From: Paenibacillus tundrae | GTDB taxonomy: Bacteria; Bacillota; Bacilli; Paenibacillales; Paenibacillaceae | DNA: 64,000 nt | Assembly: GCF_030812775.1 (NCBI RefSeq) | Contig: NZ_JAUSTI010000001.1 | Span: 248,001 to 312,000, forward strand | Reading direction: 5' to 3' | Shown: positions 50,330-59,551 of the stretch, in pieces | How the letters are laid out: each line of letters opens with the position of its first letter | Position numbering within the stretch: position 1 is the stretch's first letter | The notes under the pieces: model-generated | What the model was told of the DNA's origin: nothing | Database searches by the model: none | The model's input: the letters and a program-made list of their open reading frames with translations, nothing else | Position numbers and translations under genes: made by a program

Positions 50330-52375
50330 ATGAAATGGGATGAAATATCCGTAAAACAAATCAACGGCGTGAGTGCTCTCAAAGAGGGAGAGCTTCACGC
50401 CTTTGGCATCTCTACTGTAAAAGATCTATTAGAATATTATCCGTTCAGATACGAGGATTATCGTTTGCGTTCCCTCAGTGAAGTGAAGGATGGAGACAAG
50501 ATTACCATTCAGGGCAAAATTATGGGCATTCCTGTGCTACAGAGATACGGGAAGAAATCAAGGCTTACGTGTAAGGTGATGACAGAGGAATGGATGATTA
50601 CAGCCACTTGGTTTAATCGGCATTTCCTGAAAGACCAGCTAACACCTAACCGTGAGATTGTCATCACAGGCAAATGGGAACAAAAGCGTATGCAGATGAC
50701 GGTATCCGATTCTGAATTTCCCGATAAAGGGGAAGGACGTACAGGTACACTTCAACCTGTATACTCAGTAACGGGTAAGCTCACACAAACGTGGATGCGT
50801 AAAACCATTCAGCAAGGACTCGTGCAATACGGGGAGTTAATTCCTGAAATTTTGCCTCGAAGTTTATTAAATAAATACAGTCTCTTGCCTCGCAAACAAG
50901 CGATTGCTGGAATTCATCATCCACAGGATAACCAGGAAGGCCAGCGAGCCAGACAACGAATGGTGTATGAAGAACTCTTCTTATTCCAACTTAAAATGCA
51001 GGCATATCGAGCTCTTAACCGAGATCGTATGGATGGGGTCGTGCATACGACGGATAATACGACCATTCGCGAATTTGTACGCAGTTTGCCGTTTGAGCTG
51101 ACAGATGCACAGAAGAAGGTAGAGCTTGAAATTTTGCATGATATGCGCTCGCCGTATTCGATGAACCGTCTGCTTCAGGGAGATGTAGGGTCAGGCAAAA
51201 CCGTTATTGCGGCGATTGCTCTCTACACCACGGTGCGGTCTGGGTTTCAGGGAGCTCTAATGGTGCCTACAGAGATTCTGGCAGAGCAGCATATGAGATC
51301 ATTGCAAAAGCTGTTCGAACCGTTTGGGGTGACCGTTGGACTGCTGACAGGTAGTGTGAACGGCCGCAAACGTAAAGATCTGATTGCTTCTTTGCAAATG
51401 GGCATGATTGATATCGTGGTAGGCACGCATGCTCTGATTCAGGAGGATGTATTCTTCCGTGATTTAGGACTCGTGGTAACCGATGAGCAGCACCGTTTCG
51501 GTGTGAATCAGCGCAGTGTTCTCCGCCGTAAGGGATATAACCCGGATGTGTTGACGATGACAGCTACGCCGATTCCTAGGACACTGGCAATTACAGCTTT
51601 TGGCGATATTGAAGTATCTACGATCTCAGAGCGACCTAAAGGGCGTATCCCGATCTCTACCTACTGGGTGAAGCATGACAAGATGGAGCGAGTACTGGGC
51701 TTTATATCCCGAGAAGTGGATCAGGGGCGGCAAGCATATCTGATCTGTCCACTCATTGAAGAATCGGAGAAGCTGGACGTTCAAAATGCGATTGATCTGC
51801 ATGTACAGATGCAGCAGAATTTTCCTCACTATCGTGTGGGTTTGCTTCATGGACGAATGACGGCGACGGAAAAAGAGGAAATGATGCGTGACTTTTACAG
51901 TAACGATATTCAGCTGCTCGTTTCGACGACGGTCATCGAGGTAGGGGTAGATGTACCTAATGCTACGCTTATGGTGATCATGGATGCGGATCGTTTCGGT
52001 CTGTCACAGCTTCACCAGCTTCGAGGCCGAGTTGGCCGTGGAGCTCATGCTTCCTATTGTGTACTCATTGCTGATCCGAAGTCAGAAGTTGGACAAGAAC
52101 GTATGAAGGTCATGACGGAAACGGATGATGGCTTCGAAGTGTCTCGGCGCGATCTAGATTTGCGAGGTCCTGGTGATTTCTTCGGCACCAAGCAGAGCGG
52201 ATTGCCCGAGTTTCGATTGGCAGATATGGTTGCTGACTTTGCGGTATTGGAGCAGGCCAGAGATGATGTCTCCAGCTTAATTACAGATGCAAATTTCTGG
52301 ACATCTATCGACTACGCACCACTGCGTGAGTATTTACAGGGGCAACAAGTGTTTCAAGGCGACCTAATCGATTAA
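50330..52375 (+). CDS. recG: ATP-dependent DNA helicase RecG
   Basis: Regresses stalled forks and moves branched DNA. It has 681 residues. The N-terminal wedge domain is an OB fold (KDGDKITIQGKIMGI). The motor has GDVGSGKTVIAA (Walker A), TDEQHRFG (the DEQH box), TATPIPRTLA and QLHQLRGRVGRG (motif VI). The RecG C-terminal segment is present. ATG 50330 follows GAGGGAT. It is the last gene of the conserved block; fapR, plsX and the fab genes that often follow in Bacillus are not in this window, and a palindromic repeat pair comes next. Confidence 0.96.
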   Translation: MKWDEISVKQINGVSALKEGELHAFGISTVKDLLEYYPFRYEDYRLRSLSEVKDGDKITIQGKIMGIPVLQRYGKKSRLTCKVMTEEWMITATWFNRHFLKDQLTPNREIVITGKWEQKRMQMTVSDSEFPDKGEGRTGTLQPVYSVTGKLTQTWMRKTIQQGLVQYGELIPEILPRSLLNKYSLLPRKQAIAGIHHPQDNQEGQRARQRMVYEELFLFQLKMQAYRALNRDRMDGVVHTTDNTTIREFVRSLPFELTDAQKKVELEILHDMRSPYSMNRLLQGDVGSGKTVIAAIALYTTVRSGFQGALMVPTEILAEQHMRSLQKLFEPFGVTVGLLTGSVNGRKRKDLIASLQMGMIDIVVGTHALIQEDVFFRDLGLVVTDEQHRFGVNQRSVLRRKGYNPDVLTMTATPIPRTLAITAFGDIEVSTISERPKGRIPISTYWVKHDKMERVLGFISREVDQGRQAYLICPLIEESEKLDVQNAIDLHVQMQQNFPHYRVGLLHGRMTATEKEEMMRDFYSNDIQLLVSTTVIEVGVDVPNATLMVIMDADRFGLSQLHQLRGRVGRGAHASYCVLIADPKSEVGQERMKVMTETDDGFEVSRRDLDLRGPGDFFGTKQSGLPEFRLADMVADFAVLEQARDDVSSLITDANFWTSIDYAPLREYLQGQQVFQGDLID

Positions 52376-52385
52376 CTTAGAGGTG

Positions 52386-52552
52386 GTTCAAAAAGTCCAC
52401 TTTTGATTACGAAAGATGCCTAGCGGCATCATCAGCGGCGAAGCTGGGACTCAGCCGAAATGTCCGTTGCTCACGTAGCTATATCTACGCTCCGCTACTC
52501 CATTTCTAGCTTCATCCCATCTTCTTGATACTGAAAACCGGACTTTTTGAAC
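52386..52552 (+). repeat. Palindromic element, copy A (long form)
   Basis: GTTCAAAAAGTCC (52386-52398) and its exact inverted copy GGACTTTTTGAAC (52540-52552) bound a 167-base element. Inner parts also pair, for example ATGCC/GGCAT and TAGC/GCTA sets, so the RNA could fold into one long stem. It has no open frame. It lies ten bases after the recG stop. Confidence 0.85.
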
Positions 52553-52569
52553 GTTGATTGTAAGAGGTA

Positions 52570-52768
52570 GTTCAAAAAGTCCACTTTTGATTACGAAAGA
52601 TGCCTAGCGGCATCATCAGCGGTGAAGCTGGGACTCAGCCGAAATAAGAAGATGCTTACGAAGGTTGTTTCCTTCGGAAACAATGTAGTTGCTCACGTAG
52701 CTTAATCTACGCTCTGCTACTCCATTTCTAGCTTCGTCTCATCTTCTTGATACTGAAAACCGGACTTT
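52570..52768 (+). repeat. Palindromic element, copy B (long form with insertion)
   Basis: A direct, imperfect copy of element A, 17 bases further on. The first 70 bases and last 80 bases match A closely. A segment of about 40 bases at about 52646-52686, with its own hairpin (TTGTTTCC/GGAAACAA), replaces about five bases of A. The right end stops at GGACTTT (52762-52768), so the terminal inverted repeat is shortened. Confidence 0.85.
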
Positions 52769-52884
52769 AGCGAATAGATGATAATAGCCGCTTTCCGTAT
52801 TTCCTTGGGAAAAAGGTCAAGTGTACAAGCCCTCCTGTCATATGAATAAGAAGTGAGTTCATTATTCAGGAGGTGCTAAGTCCC

Positions 52885-53172
52885 TTGGGTTATCAACAAT
52901 ATGGAATTAGTCCGCAGTTAGTGGAGCGGATCAAAACAAAGATGAAGAATCCTGCTGTAAAAGAGCGTATCAAAAAACTGATTGATGGAGTAACCAAGTC
53001 GGATCTTCAGGATCGTGCAAAGGTGAGAAGACTTGTGAAGTCTTCAGCAGTCATTATGAATGAGAGCTTCTCGTCTGCTCAAGAGGAGCAATTTGTAGCT
53101 TTTGTTATCGCACAGAAGATTGACCCGAATAATACGTTCCATCTGATTAAGCTATGGGGCATGTTTAGATAG
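52885..53172 (+). CDS. SpoVIF-like stage VI sporulation protein
   Basis: A 95-residue soluble protein. The core, from KMKNPAVKERIKKLIDGVTK to NTFHLIKLWGMFR, resembles the Paenibacillus proteins annotated as stage VI sporulation protein F, which in Bacillus is a mother-cell protein needed late in coat assembly. I rely on memory for this. The start is a TTG at 52885, nine bases after AGGAGGTG; the GTG at 52873 lies in the ribosome site. It is a single-gene unit before a terminator. Confidence 0.72.
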   Translation: MGYQQYGISPQLVERIKTKMKNPAVKERIKKLIDGVTKSDLQDRAKVRRLVKSSAVIMNESFSSAQEEQFVAFVIAQKIDPNNTFHLIKLWGMFR

Positions 53173-53217
53173 GTGTAACGCCTGATGTATAACGGATTTC
53201 TAACAATGATGTGTTAA

Positions 53218-53270
53218 AAAGGAGCTATCCCAAAAGTCATGATTATGACGGGATGGCTCCTTTGTTATTT
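53218..53270 (+). terminator. Terminator of the SpoVIF-like gene
   Basis: AGGAGCTATCCC pairs with GGGATGGCTCCT (one mismatch), with an inner GTCAT/ATGAC stem, followed by TTGTTATTT. The following 246 bases up to the sensor kinase hold no gene; I see no clear promoter. Confidence 0.82.
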
Positions 53271-53516
53271 ACTATCTCAGTGGAATAGGAGTTTGCTTGG
53301 TAACGTAATCGTTTATCTCTACAGGATTATGGCAATCCGTCTAATAAACAGATCGTGAAGGATAATGAATAAGTACTGAATTTTGGGGCAGAGCTTTGCT
53401 TTCCTGTAGGGGGAGCGGTAAACTGTTGCATACGAGCATGATGAGTAGGTTCTACACATAGGAGCTTTTGTACAATATAGTTACGCTAATGTCTAATAGA
53501 TATGGAGGAAGTTCGA

Positions 53517-55178
53517 TTGTCTGAAATGTTTATTATGCTGCTTGGTTTGTTTGAACGGGCAGCATTGTTAATTATCTTTTTATTCTTTTTGTCCAGAGTA
53601 CCCCGATTTCGGCAAATCCTGCAGAAGGGCAAATTAAGGTGGCAGGAATATGTAGCAGTTACACTACTGTTCTGTGCTTTTGCGATTTTCGGGACATATA
53701 CGGGAATTAATGTAGAGGGTTCTCTTGTCAATGTACGAATCATCGCTGTGTTATCAGGTGGTATTTTGTTTGGAGCGCCAGTGGGGATTATTACAGGGAT
53801 TGTATCTGGAGTACACCGTTATTTGATTGATATGGACGGAGTAACGGCTATTCCTTGTCTCATCACAAGTATTATCGCAGGTCTCGTATCGGGTTACATT
53901 CACAAGTATACGCCTAAGTCCAAACGCTGGATTATCGGGATCGCCGCTGGCATGATCTGTGAAGCACTGACGATGTTACTTATTTTGTTGTACTCCTATC
54001 CAGACCCATTGGGGGCAGATATCGTGTCTCAGATTGCACTACCAATGATTCTAGGTGAGATGAATATCGGGTTGATTGTGCTTCTCGTGCAGAGTGTTGA
54101 AGGAGAAAAAGAAATGATCGCAGCTCGCCAGGCGAAGCTCGCATTAGATATTGCTAACAAAACGCTGCCGTATTTCCGTTCTATTGACGAAGACTCTCTT
54201 CGTACAATCTGCCGAATTATTCAGGAGGACATCCAGGCAGATGCGGTGGCTATTACCGATACAAGAAATGTACTCGCTTATGTGGGATTTGGTGAAGAAC
54301 GGTATCATATCGGAAATGAGATTATTAGTGAGATGACGAAAAAAACGATCTCCAGTGGTGAGATTACCATTAGTAATGATGTGATTGATGAGAAGACGCC
54401 GGATATTCACTCCCTGCTTATTATTCCGCTAGAAGAGCGGGGTGAAGTGACAGGTGCGCTTAAAATTTATTATCGAAAAGCCTACAAGATCACGTATCCT
54501 CTGCAGACCATGGCGGTAGGGTTATCCCAGATTATTTCCACGCAAATGGAGGTATCCCGTGTTGAGGAGATTAAGGCTGCTGCGAACAAAGCAGAGCTTA
54601 GGGCGCTGCAAACGACGATCCATCCTCATTTTCTGTTTAATGCGTTAAATGCCATAGCCTCCTCCATTCGTACGAAGCCTGATCGAGCAAGAGAGTTAAT
54701 TGTGAATTTGTCAGGATATATGCGGTATAATCTGGAGCTGTCAGATGAACTGATCGATATTCATAAGGAGTTGGAGCAGGTTCGTAATTATGTGGAAATT
54801 GAAAAGGCACGCTTCGGCAACAGGCTGCAAGTGATCTATGATATTGATGAGGTGGCTGTGCATATTCCAAGTCTGGTGATTCAGCCCCTTGTTGAAAATG
54901 CCATTATCCACGGCATTCTTAAAGTGAAAGGTCCGGGAACGGTTCGTATTCGAGTACAGGATTATCCTAATTTTGTGCGAGTGGGTGTCAGCGATACAGG
55001 ATCAGGCATCCATCCAGACATTATTGAACAGGTGCACCATGACCGGATGCCTGGGAATCAGATCGGATTATATAACGTACACCGGCGTGTGAAGCTTATT
55101 TATGGACAAGGCTTAACCATTACTCGGCTGGAACAAGGAACAGATATTTTATTTGATGTGCCCAAAGGAGATGCATAA
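53517..55178 (+). CDS. ypdA: LytS-family sensor histidine kinase, YpdA-like
   Basis: Senses an outside signal and phosphorylates the LytTR regulator that follows. It has 553 residues. A 5TM-LYT membrane domain (about 1-200) has [20 protein letters not shown] and [12 protein letters not shown]; then a GAF domain (about 215-350), the His-kinase segment [11 protein letters not shown] (His371), and an ATPase domain with [12 protein letters not shown] and DTGSGIHP. Agreement with E. coli YpdA, as I remember it, runs the full length, including [15 protein letters not shown]. YpdA responds to pyruvate. The start is TTG 53517 behind GGAGG; the ATG at 53502 lies before that site. The regulator starts 15 bases after its stop. 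Confidence 0.93.
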   Translation: MSEMFIMLLGLFERAALLIIFLFFLSRVPRFRQILQKGKLRWQEYVAVTLLFCAFAIFGTYTGINVEGSLVNVRIIAVLSGGILFGAPVGIITGIVSGVHRYLIDMDGVTAIPCLITSIIAGLVSGYIHKYTPKSKRWIIGIAAGMICEALTMLLILLYSYPDPLGADIVSQIALPMILGEMNIGLIVLLVQSVEGEKEMIAARQAKLALDIANKTLPYFRSIDEDSLRTICRIIQEDIQADAVAITDTRNVLAYVGFGEERYHIGNEIISEMTKKTISSGEITISNDVIDEKTPDIHSLLIIPLEERGEVTGALKIYYRKAYKITYPLQTMAVGLSQIISTQMEVSRVEEIKAAANKAELRALQTTIHPHFLFNALNAIASSIRTKPDRARELIVNLSGYMRYNLELSDELIDIHKELEQVRNYVEIEKARFGNRLQVIYDIDEVAVHIPSLVIQPLVENAIIHGILKVKGPGTVRIRVQDYPNFVRVGVSDTGSGIHPDIIEQVHHDRMPGNQIGLYNVHRRVKLIYGQGLTITRLEQGTDILFDVPKGDA

Positions 55179-55193
55179 CAAGGTGATTGGTCA

Positions 55194-56018
55194 ATGAGAG
55201 CCCTTATTGTTGAAGATGAGATCCTCGCTAGTGAGGAGTTGAATTATTTAATTCAGGAGCATAGCCAGATTGAAGTTGTTGCTTGTCTTGAAGATGGACT
55301 GGATGTGCTGAAGTTTCTGCAGGAGCAGGAAGTTGACGTAATTTTTCTGGATATTAACATTCCTTCGTTAGACGGCATGACGCTGGCTCATCATATTGGG
55401 AAGTTTGCACGTAAGCCCTACATCGTATTTACGACAGCGTACAAGGAACATGCAGTGGAGGCCTTTGAGCTGGAAGCGTTGGATTATATATTGAAGCCTT
55501 ATGACGAGAAACGGATTGCAGCTATGCTGAACAAGCTTGAATCCACATTCCGCCGGGATCAGGAGCAGGAGGAGCATGAACGTGGCATGGGGGACAGATC
55601 CATTCAGCATACGACTCCTGTTCATGACGATTCGTCTGTATCAAGCTTGGCATCTGGAACGCAGGTGAGGGAAGCGAACAGCCATGATGTTAGGCGGATT
55701 AATCTATTACGAAATGACAACATCATTGTGACGGATACTACGGATATCTATTATGCGGAAGCACAGGAAAAGGTAACGAAGGTGTACACGAAAAATGGTG
55801 AATTTACGATGCCCGTCAGTATTACGGATTTCCATGGACGCTTACCACAGGAAACCTTCTTTCGCTGCCACCGTTCGTATCTGGTGAATCTGGCTCAGAT
55901 CCGTGAAATTGTGCCTTGGTTTAACAATACGTATCTGTTACGCCTGCGTGATCTGGAGGCAGAAGTGCCTGTAAGTCGTGGAAAGGTAAAAGAGTTCAGG
56001 CAGCTCATGCGCATTTAG
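55194..56018 (+). CDS. ypdB: LytTR response regulator, YpdB-like
   Basis: A two-domain activator of 274 residues. The receiver (1-120) has the phosphate acceptor Asp53 in FLDINIPSLDG and the lysine in YILKPYD. The LytTR DNA-binding domain is at about 165-270 (NLLRNDNIIVTDTTDIYYAEAQEKVTKVYT ... FFRCHRSYLVNLAQIREIVPW). The linker between them is about 40 residues, longer than in E. coli YpdB (244 residues in total), and acidic/Ser-rich. The ATG at 55194 follows AAGGTGATTGG. The likely target is the transporter gene 120 bases downstream. Confidence 0.92.
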   Translation: MRALIVEDEILASEELNYLIQEHSQIEVVACLEDGLDVLKFLQEQEVDVIFLDINIPSLDGMTLAHHIGKFARKPYIVFTTAYKEHAVEAFELEALDYILKPYDEKRIAAMLNKLESTFRRDQEQEEHERGMGDRSIQHTTPVHDDSSVSSLASGTQVREANSHDVRRINLLRNDNIIVTDTTDIYYAEAQEKVTKVYTKNGEFTMPVSITDFHGRLPQETFFRCHRSYLVNLAQIREIVPWFNNTYLLRLRDLEAEVPVSRGKVKEFRQLMRI

Positions 56019-56019
56019 A

Positions 56020-56050
56020 GGCATTTCATTCCCGCTCTGATGCAACTCAT
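56020..56050 (+). promoter_or_regulatory. Tandem LytTR-type binding site before the transporter gene
   Basis: GGCATTTCAT at 56020-56029, eleven bases, then TGCAACTCAT at 56041-56050 (seven of ten match). The first equals the published YpdB half-site, and the N11 spacing is the one known for the E. coli yhjX promoter. A TATGAT at 56083-56088 is a fitting -10, with no good -35, as expected for an activated promoter. Confidence 0.72.
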
Positions 56051-56138
56051 GCCAAAATCGGTGTAATGAATCCCCTTTCATGTATGATTAGCTTGTGAAC
56101 GCATTCAAGCATTTGACATCGGCAAAGGGGAGATTACG

Positions 56139-57434
56139 ATGAAAGCAATCATTTCATCAGCATCTAATATGGCATCAACGACGGAATCTACATCCATTAA
56201 TCGCTGGCTTATCGTACTGGGTACCATTATTGTACAGATGGGTCTAGGTACAATTTACACATGGAGCTTGTTCAACCAACCGCTCTCCGATCGATTCGGA
56301 TGGGACGTGAGCTCTGTAGCGATCACGTTTTCAATAACGAGTTTTGCATTAGCATTTGCTACATTGTTTGCAGGACGTCTGCAGGAACGATGGGGGCTTC
56401 AGCGCTTGATCCGTATTGCAGGAATTCTGCTTGGGCTCGGACTTGTGCTTAGTTCCCAAGTGACTTCGTTAACGCTGCTCTATCTTCTGGCTGGATTTGT
56501 AGTTGGATTCGCAGACGGTACTGCTTATATCACTTCGTTGTCTAATCTAATTAAGTGGTTTCCCGAGCGCAAAGGTCTGATCTCAGGTATTTCGGTCGGA
56601 GCCTTTGGTACAGGCAGTCTTCTGTTCAAATATGTGAATTCTGCACTCATTAGTTCGGTAGGCCCTGCTCAGGCATTTATGTATTGGGGAATCATCGTGC
56701 TCGTTCTAATCATGGCAGGCTCGTTCTTGATCCGTGAAGCGGTGGTTCGTAATCAAGCTGCGGCGGGTCAAAAAGAAGGAGACCAGCCCTCGAAGGTACG
56801 GCAGGATTATACGGTCAAAGAAATGCTGCGTACAAAAGAAGCCTATATGTTGTTTGTTATTTTCTTCACGGCATGTATGAGTGGTCTATACCTTATCGGG
56901 ATTGTGAAAGACATCGGTGTTCAGCTCGCAGGTCTGAACGCAGCCACGGCTGCTAACGCGGTTGCTATGGTCGCCATATTTAACACGGCAGGTCGCATCA
57001 TCCTAGGTGCATTGTCGGATAAAGTAGGACGGATGAAGGTCATCGCTGGAGCATTGCTGGTTACAGCGATTGCCGTGATGACGCTGAGTCTGGTTCCGCT
57101 AAGTTTTGGAGTGTTCTTCGCCTGTGTGGCAGCCATTGCTTTTTGTTTTGGCGGGAATATCACGGTATTTCCAGCCATTGTGGCAGACTATTTCGGATTG
57201 AAAAACCAGAGCAAAAACTATGGTGTCATTTATCAAGGGTTTGGTTTTGGAGCACTTGCCGGATCATTTATCAGCGCGTTGCTGGGCGGGTTCCATCTTA
57301 CCTTTATCGTTATTGCTGTTCTCTGTACGATCTCCTTGTTGCTTGCATGTATCATTACACCTCCGGGGCAACAACGTCGTACCCGTCAGCGGGAAGGAAA
57401 GCTGAGTCTGCATCCTTCATCCCGGGCAAGCTAA
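56139..57434 (+). CDS. yhjX: MFS transporter of the YhjX family
   Basis: A twelve-span major facilitator protein of 431 residues, of the oxalate/formate antiporter-like group. Landmark segments match E. coli YhjX over the whole length: GTIYTWSLFNQPLS, NLIKWFPERKGLISGISVG, FFTACMSGLYLIGIVKDIG, and FGLKNQSKNYGVIYQGFGFG. E. coli YhjX is induced by YpdAB when pyruvate is present; its exact substrate is not settled. The ATG at 56139 follows AAGGGGAG. The linked YpdAB-like genes and binding site suggest the same circuit. A terminator follows. Confidence 0.93.
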   Translation: MKAIISSASNMASTTESTSINRWLIVLGTIIVQMGLGTIYTWSLFNQPLSDRFGWDVSSVAITFSITSFALAFATLFAGRLQERWGLQRLIRIAGILLGLGLVLSSQVTSLTLLYLLAGFVVGFADGTAYITSLSNLIKWFPERKGLISGISVGAFGTGSLLFKYVNSALISSVGPAQAFMYWGIIVLVLIMAGSFLIREAVVRNQAAAGQKEGDQPSKVRQDYTVKEMLRTKEAYMLFVIFFTACMSGLYLIGIVKDIGVQLAGLNAATAANAVAMVAIFNTAGRIILGALSDKVGRMKVIAGALLVTAIAVMTLSLVPLSFGVFFACVAAIAFCFGGNITVFPAIVADYFGLKNQSKNYGVIYQGFGFGALAGSFISALLGGFHLTFIVIAVLCTISLLLACIITPPGQQRRTRQREGKLSLHPSSRAS

Positions 57435-57471
57435 TACGGAACGGACATATATCTTAGAATCTGTAATGAAC

Positions 57472-57500
57472 TGGCGACCTCTATGAGGCCGCTTTTTTTT
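57472..57500 (+). terminator. Terminator of the transporter gene
   Basis: GGCGACCTC pairs with GAGGCCGC (one mismatch) around TAT, followed by eight T. Confidence 0.8.
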
Positions 57501-57690
57501 GAAGTTAATTGAAAGTCTACGTTTTTAGCGGAGCTGAATCATTCGGTTATCGCAATAAAAACCCCAACCTACTCGGTCTATCTTCTGTGAAAGTCCGTCA
57601 ATCGATGTTCTTCTTATAGGGTTCTGTAAGGGAGAAGAACGGAGGGGGGGAATCGGTGATGTGGGGGATGTGCATTGCATACTTTGCTTC

Positions 57691-57699
57691 TGGTATACT
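57691..57699 (+). promoter_or_regulatory. Extended -10 promoter of the GNAT gene
   Basis: TGGTATACT is a TGnTATA-type extended -10, 57 bases before the start. Nothing else is seen in the gap 57501-57690. Confidence 0.5.
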
Positions 57700-57755
57700 C
57701 TAGGGGAAATCTAAAGGGCAAGCCCTGATGTTAATTCAGAGGAGGTACGAATATA

Positions 57756-58238
57756 ATGAATTTTATGAAATACACAGAGCCTGATTTTGCAGATTATTAT
57801 GCGCTTGTCTCCAATAGTGAAGTGATGAAACAGATTACCGAACGTGCATTTCCTGAACAGGAAGCAAAAGAGGAATTCGGAATCATGCTGGATTACAACC
57901 TCAACAATGATACCGGATTCTATCGGGTCTCTAGCAATGAGGGAAACGGCATAGCCTATGCCAAACTAATTCCAGATGAAGCGAATCCAGATCGAGCGGA
58001 GATTGGATATATGATATTGCCTGAGCATTGGGGACAAGGTCATGGGACTTCCATTGCCGCGCGGTTAATTATAAAGGCTCAGGCAGCAGGCATCAGTGAG
58101 CTCTACGCTGTGATTGATCCAACGAATGCAGCTTCACGTCAAATACTGCTGAGACAGAACTTTGTTTCCACTTGGGTGGGCGATTATGACGGGTTACCAG
58201 GAGAGATACTCGAACTGAACTTACGAGCGAAGTGCTAA
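57756..58238 (+). CDS. GNAT-family N-acetyltransferase
   Basis: Transfers an acetyl group from CoA to an amine; the substrate is unknown. It has 160 residues. The central part has the GNAT strand-loop-helix for acetyl-CoA: IGYMILPEHWGQGHGTSIAARL (Q-x-x-G-x-G type), then IDPTNAASRQILLRQNF. It belongs to the RimJ/RimL-like group. ATG 57756 follows GAGGAGG. It is monocistronic. Confidence 0.88.
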   Translation: MNFMKYTEPDFADYYALVSNSEVMKQITERAFPEQEAKEEFGIMLDYNLNNDTGFYRVSSNEGNGIAYAKLIPDEANPDRAEIGYMILPEHWGQGHGTSIAARLIIKAQAAGISELYAVIDPTNAASRQILLRQNFVSTWVGDYDGLPGEILELNLRAKC

Positions 58239-58258
58239 AACGACGTTAATGTATGGTA

Positions 58259-58289
58259 GAGGATTACCCACTCCGGGTAATCCTTTCTA
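58259..58289 (+). terminator. Terminator of the GNAT gene
   Basis: AGGATTACCC pairs with GGGTAATCCT around ACTCC, followed by TTCT. Confidence 0.78.
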
Positions 58290-58329
58290 ATAGCGTAAGA
58301 TAATAAGCAGAGAGATGGAGGAGATGGAG

Positions 58330-59271
58330 ATGAGCAATTCTACGATGGAGCGACTGAACTCCTTATTGCCCGAATGGTTGGAAACGAGTCGTTTGCATAC
58401 AGGGCAAGGTGAGGTGGCTTCCTATATTCCAGAGCTGGTCAAAGCTTCGCAGGATGAGCTTGGCATACATATCATGGACGCTGAGGGTAACCATGTATCC
58501 GCCGGCGATTGTGGTGTACCTTTTACAATGCAGAGTATTTCCAAAGTGTTCACCTTAATTCTCGCTTTGATGGATCATGGAGAAGAGGCTGTGTTCTTTA
58601 ATGTAGGAAAAGAACCGACTGGCGACGATTATGACTCCATGATTAAGCTGGAATTAGTTGATCCAGGAATTCCATTTAATCCGTTAATCAATGCTGGTGC
58701 AATCACGGTGTCCTCTTTAATTGCAGGAGACTGCAAGGAAGAAAAATCCCGACGTATCCTAGAGTTTTTCCGTAAGCTGGCAAACAATGAACGATTAAAC
58801 TACAACGAGGCCGTCTTTCAGTCTGAGTTAGAGAGTGGTCATCTAAACCGATCCCTTGGATATTTCCTCAAGCACAACGGGGTGCTCAAGGATGATGTCG
58901 AAGATGTACTTGCCGTGTATTTCCGTCACTGCTCCATTGAGGTAACCTGTGCGGATCTCGCACGTATGGCATTGGTGCTTGCTTACAACGGGACAGATCC
59001 CATCACCGGAGAAGAGTTAATTCCGCGTCGTTATGTACAGATTGCCAAAACATTTATGACCACCTGCGGAATGTACAATGCATCCGGTGAATTTGCTATC
59101 CAGGTTGGACTGCCTGCGAAGAGCGGTGTATCTGGTGGGATTTTGACACTTGTGCCAGGTCAATTCGGTATAGGATTGGTGGGGCCGGCTTTGAACCGTA
59201 AAGGAAATAGTATTGCCGGGGTGCATCTGCTTGAGCGTCTCTCTAAGGAATTCGACTGGAGCTTCTTCTAA
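58330..59271 (+). CDS. glsA: Glutaminase
   Basis: Hydrolyses glutamine to glutamate and ammonia. It has 313 residues and belongs to the serine-dependent, beta-lactamase-like glutaminases. Motifs: MQSISKVFTL with the S-x-x-K nucleophile, NPLINAGAI, and KSGVSGGILTLVPGQ near residue 260. The ATG at 58330 is preceded by GGAGGAG; earlier in-frame ATGs at 58315 and 58324 lie in the purine-rich ribosome site. No amino acid transporter is linked, unlike glsA-glnT in B. subtilis. A short hairpin repeat begins four bases after the stop. Confidence 0.95.
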   Translation: MSNSTMERLNSLLPEWLETSRLHTGQGEVASYIPELVKASQDELGIHIMDAEGNHVSAGDCGVPFTMQSISKVFTLILALMDHGEEAVFFNVGKEPTGDDYDSMIKLELVDPGIPFNPLINAGAITVSSLIAGDCKEEKSRRILEFFRKLANNERLNYNEAVFQSELESGHLNRSLGYFLKHNGVLKDDVEDVLAVYFRHCSIEVTCADLARMALVLAYNGTDPITGEELIPRRYVQIAKTFMTTCGMYNASGEFAIQVGLPAKSGVSGGILTLVPGQFGIGLVGPALNRKGNSIAGVHLLERLSKEFDWSFF

Positions 59272-59275
59272 AGAG

Positions 59276-59307
59276 GTTGTTCAAAACCGATCTTTTTGAA
59301 CACGCAC
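59276..59307 (+). repeat. Minimal copy of the dispersed hairpin repeat
   Basis: GTTGTTCAAAA..., a short loop, then TTTTTGAACACGCAC. The arms pair (GTTCAAAA/TTTTGAAC). It lies at the end of glsA and may act as its transcript end. Bases 59308-59551 hold nothing I can name. Confidence 0.7.
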
Positions 59308-59551
59308 TAAAAATGCGAGCTTTACCCTTAAGATGATCTTTTGAATCACTTCTGGTTCCTTTTGCTTCTTTAGTACGAGAGGGCTGCCTTCTATATCGTT
59401 ATTCTTGATACATGAAGTGAGTCCATTTCGTGTAGGAAAGCAGTCCTGTCCCCGTGAATTGAACTGCAACTATCTCCGAGAATCCGCAAATCTGACTTTG
59501 CGAGCGAATAGTTCCTATTGACGATATCGACGTTTGGTTGTGGAAGATGTG

